Assembly (NCBI GenBank): GCA_963582685.1
Contig: CAUZSM010000033.1
Location: 1 to 15,198, forward strand
Direction of reading: 5' to 3'
Source: CAUZSM01 sp963582685
GTDB taxonomy: Archaea > Thermoplasmatota > Poseidoniia > Poseidoniales > Thalassarchaeaceae
DNA: 15,198 nucleotides
Both the position numbers and the translations under genes were made by a program. The notes below the pieces were generated by a model that saw only the letters and a program-made list of their open reading frames with translations, did no database searches and was not told the DNA's origin. Of the stretch, positions 6,854 to 15,198 are shown piece after piece; the first letter of the stretch is position 1, and each line of letters begins with the position of its first letter.

Positions 6854-9800
6854 TCAGTGCCAGAATCTACGGGTGCGAGCGTATTGGATTTCAGCCTCGT
6901 GAATAGCCTTGAACAGGGTTTCATGGTCACCGGCTCGGATGGTCCGGAGGATGCGAATGGCGGTGTTTTCTCCGACTCCTCTCGCCATCAAGCAAAGAAT
7001 TGCATCATATCCCCGATTCTGAATTAACTCGGCGTTGCGAATCATGCGGTTTTGTGTCTTGACATCATCGCTCTTCACCGCTTCTTTCAGTTCTTCGGAT
7101 CTACCTTCGCGTAACACGGCCCGCATGGTGGAACCGCATGTGCAGCGGTGCTCAAGTTCGGGGTAGCGAGCTACTCTGAACCGGGATGGGGACTGGCAGC
7201 GTAGACAAATGGCGATTGCGCGCTCATTGCGCAGTCTCCCTTCCAGACGCTTGCGTACCTCCGCATTGGACCAATTCGGCAGCAGCATATCGCGTTCAGA
7301 ACGGGGTGAGAGGCCCAAAGGTCCCGGTGCTGTCATACGAACCTCCACAAGGCCTGCTTGGATCGCCTTCAGAAGGTCAATGGTCCCCTCGACATCCATG
7401 CGCTCAGCGAACAATTTGTCCAGCGCTTCATCCATTACCGGGGTGTTTCGGTATCGGTTGGCGATACCGGTCAGATTCACCTTGCGTGGGTCAACACCAC
7501 GGCGCAGTACTCCGAAGACCTTGCACACGTGCACGAGTCGTGCTCGTAGTTGTCTGCCATTTGGGATAGTGACGCGCATCAAATCAGGCAGGCCTTCGGG
7601 TGGAGTCTCTGTCAACCATGTAACGACGTTTGCCGGTTCAAGTCCAGGTACCTGTAGAGTGATGCGGTAAGGGTCGATGAGTAGCCTACCCATTTTACCT
7701 TCGATGGTAGAAGCCATCGCTTGTAGGAAGTGACCGAGTGTCTCGTTGATTTGAGAGCCGTGACAGGAATGGATGATGATGGCTTCACGGCGTTTCTCGA
7801 TGGCTAGTAACCTACCGTCTGGTAGTGAATCCGCTGCTGCTACGTGTTCGGTAATCGCGTCGCCGAGTAGTCGTAGTGAATCGGCCTCGATGGGATAATC
7901 ATCGATATCGAAATCAAGGTCGCAGCCGGCAACCCACGAGGTCAATGCGCCGGCTTGTTCGCCAGCGAGTCCATCGTCATCCTCCTCAGTGGTTCTTTCA
8001 TCACCAGCCAGCAGATTACTGACAGCATGTCGCATTGAGCCGACTTCGCGAGCAATTACAGCAGGAACCGGCGGCAATTCCCCACTCCATACCGGAGCGT
8101 GTCCCGGGTCTGAAACAGGAGCGACCAACACTTCGCTACGCTCAGGGTCAGCATCTACCATTTCCCAAGTTCTTCCCACCATGACGAATCTTCGTGGTGA
8201 GCCATCTTCCTCTGAACCTGAGTCATCGAGTGAGAGTACGAAAGCCTCGTCGACAGAGCCAATGGTTGCGCGGGTGACGGCATCGCGAACGGTGTAGCGT
8301 TGCTTGTCAGGAATCATCGATAGATTGTTGATCATGTAGTCGCGCGTTCGCGCAGCAGCGCTGTACCATCCCCCAGCTAGATACTCTGGCACCTGTGCGC
8401 GCACAGCAGTTCTCCAAGCATCGAGCGTCCTGTCATTTGTCGTCTCAATTTCCTCAGGTGTCGGCCTCTCATCAGGCACGGTAATTTCATGTGAGGATTC
8501 AGATGAGTTGGCTGCCTGAGCGAATGTTCTCCACAAACTCGGAGCCCATTGCAGAGGGTCGTGACCGCTTGGGTCCTCAACCAGTTTAATCAGCCAGCGG
8601 TCATCGAGGATTCGTAGCAGTTCAAGGGTTTCCTCGTGAGTCCAATCTGGGAATATCGAGGTGCGCTGTAGTAGAGCGGTCGGGGCTGCAAGAGGGACAA
8701 TGCCTTCTGCAAGTGTCATCAAAACCAGTTGGTTGACCGCTACGGTGCGGGGTTTGAGCCGCCATCCTACGCCATCCAATTCACCAGCCATTGCTCGGCG
8801 GGCGATGACGGATGCTTCTGCCACCTCGTCTGGCTCCCATGCGAGCAGTATGCCTCTTCCGGTTCCACCGAGATGATGCTCAGCCCTGCCTACGCGTTGC
8901 AAGAGCCTGTCCACTGCCCTCGGAGATTGAATTTGGTGGACTTGATTAACAGCCCCCACGTCGATGCCTAATTCGAGACTGCTCGTGCATACTAGTGCAT
9001 GCAATTCTCCTGCCTGCAGTCGTTGTTCCATTTCCTCTCGCATCTCTGCGGACAGGCTACCGTGATGCACGCCGATGTCCAGTCCTGAATCTAGGATGGA
9101 TAGCCGATGAGCGACCGTCTCAGCGGCGTTTCGACTATTGACGAAGACCAGTGCTGGCGCCTCTTCGCGTAATCTGTTAGCCAGCATACGCAGAGCAGCC
9201 ATCGCTCTGGGTGATGTAGCCATCTCTATGGCCAGCGCCTCATCGCCTTCATTGGGCATCTGACAGGTTACCCGCACCTCGGTCGCCCTCGGGGCTGGCG
9301 CGTTAATGGCCTCACATTTTGGCGAGAGCCAACGTGCGACTTCATCGGGATTGCCAACGGTCGCTGACAGTCCAACTCGCTGGACTCGTCGACCAGCGAG
9401 TTCATCGATGCGTTCCAGAGCGATCAGTAACTGAGAGCCTCGCTCGGATGCAGCCAAATCATGCACCTCATCGATGACGACGGCTCGTAGGTTACGCAGA
9501 TGTTCACGCAGTCGCTTGCCGATTAGGAGAAGTTGGGTAGTTTCTGGAGTGGTGACCAATAGGTGAGGAGGATTCTTCGACTGCTTATTTCGTTCATTTT
9601 GAGGGGTATCACCATGCCTCAGTCCAACGTTCAGTCCGGCAGCGGCAGCTACAGACCTAAGTCGCCTGTCAATGTCCCGGTTCAACGCCCGTAGCGGAGT
9701 AATCCACAGGATGGACATTGGCTCCCACTGCTTGGATTCCGCTTGTGAGATGAGGGGGAGAGCCGCCGCCTCGGTCTTGCCTGAGCCGGTTGGAGCAACC

Positions 9801-9931
9801 AATAGCCGGTGTTCGCCGTCGAGCAGGTCAGCAATCGCTGCATCCTGCACTGGAGTAGGCTGCCAGCCAGCGTTGTCAAGATATTCTGTAAGGTTATGTG
9901 ACAGCAGCGAGAACGAACCTTCCCCAGTCAT
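6854..9931 (-). CDS. lhr: Lhr-family superfamily 2 DEVH helicase with zinc-binding C-terminus
   Basis: This is a 1025-residue ATP-dependent nucleic-acid helicase of the large-helicase-related family, probably acting in DNA repair or recombination or in RNA metabolism. Helicase motifs in order: Walker A APTGSGKT (46-53), TPLRAL (78-83), DEVHD (154-158), SAT (189-191), FVNSR (263-267), CTSSLELGIDVG (315-326) and QRVGRAEH (345-352, where many relatives have AGH). A winged-helix region and the long Lhr-specific domain follow up to about 900. The tail has C909-x2-C912 and C930-x-C932, a probable zinc ribbon, and ends in a helix-hairpin-helix-like stretch (ARGVGENTAIRIL, 983-995). Lhr-core proteins of about 850-900 residues usually lack such a tail. 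ATG 9931 has AGAGG seven bases upstream. The family call is firm; the cellular role is not resolved. Confidence 0.93.
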   Translation of the reverse strand: MTGEGSFSLLSHNLTEYLDNAGWQPTPVQDAAIADLLDGEHRLLVAPTGSGKTEAAALPLISQAESKQWEPMSILWITPLRALNRDIDRRLRSVAAAAGLNVGLRHGDTPQNERNKQSKNPPHLLVTTPETTQLLLIGKRLREHLRNLRAVVIDEVHDLAASERGSQLLIALERIDELAGRRVQRVGLSATVGNPDEVARWLSPKCEAINAPAPRATEVRVTCQMPNEGDEALAIEMATSPRAMAALRMLANRLREEAPALVFVNSRNAAETVAHRLSILDSGLDIGVHHGSLSAEMREEMEQRLQAGELHALVCTSSLELGIDVGAVNQVHQIQSPRAVDRLLQRVGRAEHHLGGTGRGILLAWEPDEVAEASVIARRAMAGELDGVGWRLKPRTVAVNQLVLMTLAEGIVPLAAPTALLQRTSIFPDWTHEETLELLRILDDRWLIKLVEDPSGHDPLQWAPSLWRTFAQAANSSESSHEITVPDERPTPEEIETTNDRTLDAWRTAVRAQVPEYLAGGWYSAAARTRDYMINNLSMIPDKQRYTVRDAVTRATIGSVDEAFVLSLDDSGSEEDGSPRRFVMVGRTWEMVDADPERSEVLVAPVSDPGHAPVWSGELPPVPAVIAREVGSMRHAVSNLLAGDERTTEEDDDGLAGEQAGALTSWVAGCDLDFDIDDYPIEADSLRLLGDAITEHVAAADSLPDGRLLAIEKRREAIIIHSCHGSQINETLGHFLQAMASTIEGKMGRLLIDPYRITLQVPGLEPANVVTWLTETPPEGLPDLMRVTIPNGRQLRARLVHVCKVFGVLRRGVDPRKVNLTGIANRYRNTPVMDEALDKLFAERMDVEGTIDLLKAIQAGLVEVRMTAPGPLGLSPRSERDMLLPNWSNAEVRKRLEGRLRNERAIAICLRCQSPSRFRVARYPELEHRCTCGSTMRAVLREGRSEELKEAVKSDDVKTQNRMIRNAELIQNRGYDAILCLMARGVGENTAIRILRTIRAGDHETLFKAIHEAEIQYARTRRFWH

Positions 9932-10056
9932 ATTGCTGCCTCTAGTTTCGGCCCCTCAGCCGTTGGCTTTGAACCCGGCGACCGGAGGTCGACATTTCGT
10001 CAGTCCAAAATGACTGCATTATGGTCTGACAGCAGAACGATGTGCGAGATGAGAGA
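9932..10056 (-). promoter_or_regulatory. Intergenic region with two inverted repeats
   Basis: These 125 bases follow the surface-protein gene and precede the helicase gene, both on the minus strand. GTCAGTCC (9999-10006) and GGTCTGAC (10023-10030) form an 8-bp inverted repeat with one mismatch around a 16-base loop, with an alternative CAGTC/GACTG pairing inside. CGACC (9979-9983) and GGTCG (9987-9991) form a perfect 5-bp stem on a GGA loop. Either may help terminate the long upstream transcript or be read in the helicase leader. The helicase ribosome-binding site AGAGG lies at about 9939-9943. I found no clear TATA box and no small gene. Confidence 0.35.
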
Positions 10057-13000
10057 TTACTCCCAATCGTCCTCGTCGTAGTCGTCATCCTCGTCTTCCC
10101 AGTCGTCGTCATCTTCCTCGTACATCAATTCGTCTTCAAGCAGCACACTGCCGGTAGCAACCGAGGTTTTCCAAGTGATGACACCGATGACTGGTAGCAC
10201 GATGAGAGCGATGATAATCGAAATGACAGTCAACGGATTTCTGCGCCACGCATCCAGCCATCCCAGCCCCCACGCGTAATCTACAGAGACGCCGACGCTC
10301 ATGCTGTTGCCTTCTTCATCCACTTCAACAACCTCATTTTCGACGTCGACAACGACGGTGATTCTGTCAACGCCTTCCTCTGCTTTCCAAGTGGCAACGA
10401 TGATGTGTTCTGAGCCAGAAGGCATCAGGGATACTCGTTCGGTTTTGATGATTTTATCGCCGGCGATGAAGACTACAGAGAAGGAGGATTCCGTCATGCC
10501 GCCGCTATTTGCTATGGTTGCAGTAACCTCAATCTCCTTGCCTAGTCCAACGACGTCTTTGTCGACAGTCACGCTCTTGACATAGAGTTCAGCGACGGTT
10601 GCCCCCAGTCGCACCCAAGCAAGGTCATGGTCACCATCGAGTTCGGCGGGTTCTCTCACTGGGTCGGATTCTGTATTGCCCGACATCGGGAATTCATTGC
10701 CTGCCGCATCGTGTCCAGTAACCCAGAACCCGATGCGATAACCGCTGCGCGGTGTGACGACGCCTCCACTGGTAAGGTCGACATCACCAATCCACTCGAT
10801 ACCGTTTTCCAGCACTTGCGTGGCCAGCGGAGAGCGTCCAGCAGCGATGGTTCGCGCTTCATCACGCATCACCCAGTTGACCCACTGCGGGCTTTGGGTA
10901 AATGCTGAGCAACGGTCCTCGCCTTCTTCCAGCACGCATTCCTCCCAGCCGTGGAACGCAACAGGTACAGCGGAAAGGTCACTGCGCGCCGAGATGTCAA
11001 TGACATCAATCGGCTCAATTCTATAATGCACCCTCGGTGGTGTGTGGTCCACCTGTAGTTGCAGGGTTGTTGCCACCGTGTCCCGAGTCATGTCTTCGCC
11101 TCTGCCCGGAACATTGCGGATTCCAGTGAGGAAAGTTCGAGTCTCAGCGCTTTGCAGAGTGGGTGCAGCCGACAGTGGTACCTCAATGCTGAATCCACCA
11201 TCGTTGCCAAGGCTACCATCAGACCAGTATTGCACCCCATCAAAGACCTCGACAGTAATTCCGAGGTTGCCGGGTGCCGGCGCCTGACTACCTTCGTAGA
11301 CAACGTGTCCCGACCAACGCAACCTGTCGTCGGGCCGGACTGGCGTCGCATCGTCTACCGGCCCAAGCCGTGGCTCTGCGACATCCTCTACCAGATAGGT
11401 ACTAGCGTCGAGCACGAGGTCGTTCTCGACGCGGAAAGTATGCTCAATGAACTCAAACTTCGTTGGTTCAGCATATCCAAGTTCCTTGTATTCCAGCGCT
11501 AAGTCAGATATGTCTTCATCAGGCCAATCCCATGAGAATCGGAAGTTGAATGAGGCCATTATCCAAGGTAGGCCCGTGTCGTTAGTGGTCACCATGGTGT
11601 GGCTGCTTGGCTGTAGTTCGATGTATGGCCCCTCAGACCAGAATGACCCGTTTCTTCCAGAGAAGGAGATTTTTTGCTGGTCACGGGTGGGATCCGGGCC
11701 TTCGAAGTCGAATATCAGCGAGATATACTCGAAATCAATGACACCGTTAGCATCGACTAGTCCAATGCTGATGGTCTGGTCCACACCAGAGAACACGGAA
11801 TTGCCATCGGTATGGCCGTACCACGTTACTCCAGTGAACACAGATTGCATGTCCTTGCGGGTTTGGTAGGTGGCAAGGTCGTAGCCAAACCCAGGTCCAT
11901 CCGGCGATGTGAATGGGTTACCGGCGGGGTCTGTTCCGCTGATGTAGTAGGACACGCGCGCCATGTTGGGGTTGCGCGAATCATCTATGGTACTGGTGAA
12001 AATCTTGTGCTCTGCATCGGTCATGTTGGTCAATGTCTTGTTGACATATTCCGCCTCATCAGCTGCACCATTTCGATTGGTGTCATGGTCGGCCTCAACC
12101 CAATAATACAATTTCACTTGTTCGGGTGAGCCTACGGCGTCGTCTACGTTGATGACAATTTGCTGTTCATTGCTCGACGCCTCGTAGCCACCCTCCAAAG
12201 GCCATGAGTAAACTATGGCCGGAGATGTAGCGTCGATGCGCATTGTTCGACGCCAAGAGTCATTGGTGGGCATCACCTTGGTAGAGTCTCTTTCATTGTA
12301 GGTTTGAACTTCGAAAGTGATACCTTCCGGTGCATCGAAGTCAGGAACTTCAACCGAGATGAAGAACGCTCCATCCGGGTTGGATTGGTCTTTCCACGTC
12401 GCACCAGAGTAGTCACCCTGGCTATCCTTACGCGCCACGCGCACATCGAACATCGAGTTGAGTGGCGCATCCTCGGTGCCATCGAACCAGATTTGCCCTT
12501 GGAAGTGGACCGTTTCACCTGCGGAAACCCAATCGCCGCTCTGTACATCGTTGTTGGTCACCTCACCTTCGACGTCTCGCAGGGCGAGCCAGCCCAGTCC
12601 ATAGGACTGGTTGACGCGAATTCCCGCAGGCCCGGTTGAGAGGATGACTGGAGTTCTGCCGTTATCATCGGTACAGGATACTCTGAATCCGACATTGTTC
12701 TGCTCCGGGAAGTCCGCAGTGATTCTGAATGACCAGTGAATCTCAAAGATGCCATTGCTGTTATTTGTCCAAGTACCGGCTTGATTCGGCATTATCCAGT
12801 CTTCTGGGTCGTCATCGACCAGTGAACCATCATCGGTCCAAGTCAATCCCGGTGCGTCAGAACTTGGTGAGGCGATGAAAGATAATTGTGCGCTAGTGAT
12901 ATCCAAAGCGGTATCGCCTATCACGTGTCTAGTCACGACTTCGTATGGAGTATTACGTTCATGCAGCACCATGTCCTCATCGAAGTTAATGTCCAGATTT

Positions 13001-15123
13001 ACCGTCTGCATGGTATACTCGATACTGAAAGAGACAATCTCGACGTATCCTGCTGCTGAAGATTTCAGTGTCAGCGGCACTGTGACGGTACCAGAGCCAG
13101 TTCCGGGGATTTCGTTGTTAATCGCATCATCTAGAGTAGAACCACCCGCTAAACCAGAAGATGCAGAGGTAGTACCGATCAGAGTCCCCGTGTAGGACCA
13201 TTCATTGGTCCCGTCATCTCCGATATCGAGTTTGACATTTTGTGGAGCGTTGCTGTAGGCTGACATATTGAAATCCAATAACGTCGGCGAGAACTGATTA
13301 TTCGAGCCGGCGTAGAGATAGATGCATAAGGTCAGGTAAGTTGGTGTGCCTGTGAATGAAACTGTTGTTCCGCTTGTGGGAACTGCATGCGTCGAGGTTC
13401 CACAAATGCTTGTCCCAGATCTCCAATAAACAGTGACTGATGAGCCACCGGGTGTTGAAGCATTCCACCATACAGTTGCCGCAATAGGCATTGTGCCTGC
13501 GAATGAATAGCGATACATCCTCATGTGACCAGAGGATAGGTAGGTTGCAGTGTAAGACAGTCCAACAGAATCGAGAATGGGAGTGACTGAAGTTGTACCG
13601 TTCAGCCATGCCTTCCATGCAATTTGGCTGCCAGCGTTGGCGAAGGTCACCACGCTTCCAACGTTTACTCTTTTCCAAGTGGTGCCGCCATCATTTGTCA
13701 CCATGAACTCGATAGAAGTACCACTTGGCTCCCAAGTGAAGGCCGAACCGAGAGTGAGTTCTGTGATAGTCCTAGCAAGCGTGCTGGTCGATGAAGTGAT
13801 TGTGGAGGTAACGCTGCTCGGTGTACCCATCCATGTTGCTGCGCTTGCACCGTTAACGTGTACGACGCGTGATTGTGAGGTGCCACAGTAATTGGTGTAG
13901 AAGCAGGTAAAGCCGATTTCACCATCATCAATTCTCTCAAGGCCATAGTGTGCGGTGTTCGGGAATAGGATGTCACCCTGATGTACCGGCCACGTAGGTG
14001 AGTCGTGGAATATAACGTGCTTGGAGCGCGCATCGCAGTTGGTGGACGACGAATAGGTGCAGAATACGTTGTAGGTGATTCGAGGCATCTCGACATCTAA
14101 TCCAGCAGGCACTCCCTTGCCGCTTGATATTGTGTTCAGTGTCCAAGACGCCAGAGCAGTGGTTGGTGCGGTGCGGTTCACTCTCCACATGTCGACGACG
14201 TAATTCGGACTGCTGTAGTAACTTGAAAGGAGGTACATCTCGCCATCTTGTGGGTCAAAAGCGATACCAGAGGGGTAACGAGTACTACCGCTGCTCGGCA
14301 TCGTCCAATATTGCTGACATGACCAGATTGCACTAGTTGAGCCACTAGTGATTGACACAGTCCATTTTGCGATATATCGATAGGAGTAAGAAACCGTCCA
14401 GACAGTTCCATTGCCATCGCTGGTCGCATCATTCACATAGCCCATCACCGAGGTGGCGCAATTACCGTAGGCAATGCTGGCCAAACCAATGTACGCGTGA
14501 GTGCTAGCATTGTAGCGTGCTATTCTGGAAATAGCATTGTGAGATGAGGATGAGTACTCGAGGATGTGATATTCATCGTTCTGCTTGACTAATGGACCAG
14601 CGTAGTTCCATGTCCCACCAGTACCCATGGTGATTTCCCGGGCATTGGTTGCTCCAATCAAACCAGCCTCAGCAGATGAGTAGTGTCCACCAGTTGTGTT
14701 GAGAGTTCCACCGCTGCTGGCAGATATCTGGTTAGAGTTCTGCAGCGTCCAGTATTGGGTCGTTTGCTGAGGTCGCAGAGACGCTTCGTTATTGTCGACG
14801 TCAACACCAGTGCGGTAAGAACCACTGAACCAGGGGATACTCATGCTGCCATCAGCTGTTGCAGGTCCACCAAAGTGGGTATTGGTGGTAGCATTGGCAT
14901 ATTCAGTGGTTGAAGGCTCGCCCTTGATGGTGAACTGAGCAGATGTGACCTCTGCTCCATATGGCAATGTTATGCCAGGAGTGGATGCATCACCGGACTG
15001 AGAGAAGGTGTGTGTGAAGTTCGTTGTACCATCGGAAAACTGTGTTTCAATGGTCGCCACGGCCAGTGGAGCCAGCGATGAAACTAGGAATAGCAATATG
15101 AGGGTGATTGCACTGCGTCGCAT
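10057..15123 (-). CDS. Giant type I membrane surface protein with CARDB domain and acidic tail
   Basis: This 1688-residue protein is exported and anchored by its C-terminus; I do not recognise a specific function. A signal peptide (1-23, cleavage after AVA) leads a Ser/Thr/Gly/aromatic-rich region (30-700) with propeller-like strands and the DIGDDGTNEWSY motif (633-644), seen in many archaeal secreted proteins. Residues ~715-1085 and ~1100-1485 are two related copies of an Ig-like multi-domain unit, each ending in a DxAGNxF segment (1065-1071, 1472-1478). An EF-hand-like loop lies at 1014-1025. A CARDB-type adhesion domain (1508-1613), a membrane helix (~1628-1650) and a cytoplasmic tail ending in DDDDWEDEDDDYDEDDWE follow. 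About 16 N-glycosylation sequons and 11 Cys fit an extracellular location. It may be an S-layer-associated, adhesion or particle-binding protein. A GGAGGGGGG precedes ATG 15123. Confidence 0.85.
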   Translation of the reverse strand: MRRSAITLILLFLVSSLAPLAVATIETQFSDGTTNFTHTFSQSGDASTPGITLPYGAEVTSAQFTIKGEPSTTEYANATTNTHFGGPATADGSMSIPWFSGSYRTGVDVDNNEASLRPQQTTQYWTLQNSNQISASSGGTLNTTGGHYSSAEAGLIGATNAREITMGTGGTWNYAGPLVKQNDEYHILEYSSSSHNAISRIARYNASTHAYIGLASIAYGNCATSVMGYVNDATSDGNGTVWTVSYSYRYIAKWTVSITSGSTSAIWSCQQYWTMPSSGSTRYPSGIAFDPQDGEMYLLSSYYSSPNYVVDMWRVNRTAPTTALASWTLNTISSGKGVPAGLDVEMPRITYNVFCTYSSSTNCDARSKHVIFHDSPTWPVHQGDILFPNTAHYGLERIDDGEIGFTCFYTNYCGTSQSRVVHVNGASAATWMGTPSSVTSTITSSTSTLARTITELTLGSAFTWEPSGTSIEFMVTNDGGTTWKRVNVGSVVTFANAGSQIAWKAWLNGTTSVTPILDSVGLSYTATYLSSGHMRMYRYSFAGTMPIAATVWWNASTPGGSSVTVYWRSGTSICGTSTHAVPTSGTTVSFTGTPTYLTLCIYLYAGSNNQFSPTLLDFNMSAYSNAPQNVKLDIGDDGTNEWSYTGTLIGTTSASSGLAGGSTLDDAINNEIPGTGSGTVTVPLTLKSSAAGYVEIVSFSIEYTMQTVNLDINFDEDMVLHERNTPYEVVTRHVIGDTALDITSAQLSFIASPSSDAPGLTWTDDGSLVDDDPEDWIMPNQAGTWTNNSNGIFEIHWSFRITADFPEQNNVGFRVSCTDDNGRTPVILSTGPAGIRVNQSYGLGWLALRDVEGEVTNNDVQSGDWVSAGETVHFQGQIWFDGTEDAPLNSMFDVRVARKDSQGDYSGATWKDQSNPDGAFFISVEVPDFDAPEGITFEVQTYNERDSTKVMPTNDSWRRTMRIDATSPAIVYSWPLEGGYEASSNEQQIVINVDDAVGSPEQVKLYYWVEADHDTNRNGAADEAEYVNKTLTNMTDAEHKIFTSTIDDSRNPNMARVSYYISGTDPAGNPFTSPDGPGFGYDLATYQTRKDMQSVFTGVTWYGHTDGNSVFSGVDQTISIGLVDANGVIDFEYISLIFDFEGPDPTRDQQKISFSGRNGSFWSEGPYIELQPSSHTMVTTNDTGLPWIMASFNFRFSWDWPDEDISDLALEYKELGYAEPTKFEFIEHTFRVENDLVLDASTYLVEDVAEPRLGPVDDATPVRPDDRLRWSGHVVYEGSQAPAPGNLGITVEVFDGVQYWSDGSLGNDGGFSIEVPLSAAPTLQSAETRTFLTGIRNVPGRGEDMTRDTVATTLQLQVDHTPPRVHYRIEPIDVIDISARSDLSAVPVAFHGWEECVLEEGEDRCSAFTQSPQWVNWVMRDEARTIAAGRSPLATQVLENGIEWIGDVDLTSGGVVTPRSGYRIGFWVTGHDAAGNEFPMSGNTESDPVREPAELDGDHDLAWVRLGATVAELYVKSVTVDKDVVGLGKEIEVTATIANSGGMTESSFSVVFIAGDKIIKTERVSLMPSGSEHIIVATWKAEEGVDRITVVVDVENEVVEVDEEGNSMSVGVSVDYAWGLGWLDAWRRNPLTVISIIIALIVLPVIGVITWKTSVATGSVLLEDELMYEEDDDDWEDEDDDYDEDDWE
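10060..10137 (-). repeat. Low-complexity GAC/GAA-type repeat coding the acidic tail
   Basis: The last ~26 codons of the surface protein are an imprecise trinucleotide run (gtc/atc/ctc on the plus strand) encoding Asp and Glu interrupted by Trp and Tyr. It is explained by the coding sequence. The irregular codons suggest selection for acidic composition rather than a recent microsatellite expansion. Confidence 0.7.
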
Positions 15124-15198
15124 TGGATTTCCCCCCTCCGGCTGACCGTCGGCTGTGCCGACACCGTCCGGTTTTGTCTTTCAACCTTCTCCGTGGTT
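15124..15198 (-). promoter_or_regulatory. Leader of the surface-protein gene with hairpin
   Basis: Read on the minus strand, this 75-base leader has an A-rich stretch, then the perfect hairpin GTCGGC-ACA-GCCGAC (plus-strand 15148-15162, six pairs, three-base loop), then GGAGGGGGG (about 15131-15139) before ATG 15123. A direct repeat ACCGTC (15145-15150, 15163-15168) overlaps the stem. The stem lies some eight bases upstream of the ribosome-binding site and could tune translation. The promoter itself may lie beyond the window edge. Confidence 0.4.

Noticed and set aside
7186..8971. Plus-strand open frames of up to 153 codons opposite the helicase gene.
   Set aside because: The minus frame carries continuous helicase-family sequence. 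The opposite frames are Ser/Arg-rich translations typical of antisense shadows.
9960..10030. A tRNA-like arrangement on the minus strand (GGGTTCAAAGCC plus a CAGTC/GACTG stem).
   Set aside because: No proper T-stem of five pairs forms, the putative anticodon loop has the wrong size, and no acceptor stem closes the structure.
10627..11502. Several plus-strand open frames of 80-147 codons opposite the surface-protein gene.
   Set aside because: They are antisense shadows of a long, clearly coding frame. They show no recognisable domain, no ribosome-binding site and low-complexity compositions.
1..15198. Mobile elements, CRISPR arrays, phage or defence islands.
   Set aside because: No transposase, integrase, spaced direct repeats, attachment-site duplication or toxin-antitoxin pair was found. 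The kinase/deaminase pair recalls an anti-phage deaminase only by domain kinship.

Overview
The window most likely comes from a planktonic marine archaeon of the Marine Group II type (Candidatus Poseidoniales, Thermoplasmatota). The group-level call is inference. It rests on a multi-domain secreted protein with an acidic-aromatic cytoplasmic tail, an archaeal presenilin-type membrane protease, an archaeal Lhr-type helicase, a UPF0200-like P-loop kinase and strong GGAGG-type ribosome-binding sites. GC content looks close to 50 %. I saw no rRNA, tRNA, CRISPR array, transposase or phage gene. The region is gene-dense and looks like ordinary chromosome.

Layout from left to right: (1) 1-108, an unresolved left edge containing a long RNA-hairpin candidate; (2) a plus-strand biotin carboxyl carrier protein; (3) two minus-strand genes, serS and, upstream of it, a presenilin-family intramembrane aspartyl protease with a large extracytoplasmic domain between membrane segments 3 and 4; (4) after a 65-base divergent gap, plus-strand folC and a dCMP deaminase gene; (5) minus-strand genes to the right edge: a UPF0200-like nucleotide kinase convergent with the deaminase, an Lhr-family helicase, and a 1688-residue type I membrane surface protein whose leader is cut at the window end.

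Functional links: folC and dCMP deaminase share a strand and both feed one-carbon and thymidylate metabolism (folate polyglutamylation and dUMP supply). The facing P-loop kinase resembles the kinase-like domain that some dCMP deaminases carry as an N-terminal fusion. The presenilin and the giant surface protein both have large, Cys-containing, sequon-bearing extracytoplasmic parts. The strongest points for follow-up are the ectodomain insertion in the presenilin, the internal ~400-residue duplication in the surface protein, and the kinase/deaminase pair.

Several gene starts were moved inward from the longest open frame on the basis of ribosome-binding sites and family N-termini: serS, the protease, the deaminase and the biotin carrier. 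No stretch over about 300 bases lacks a gene.
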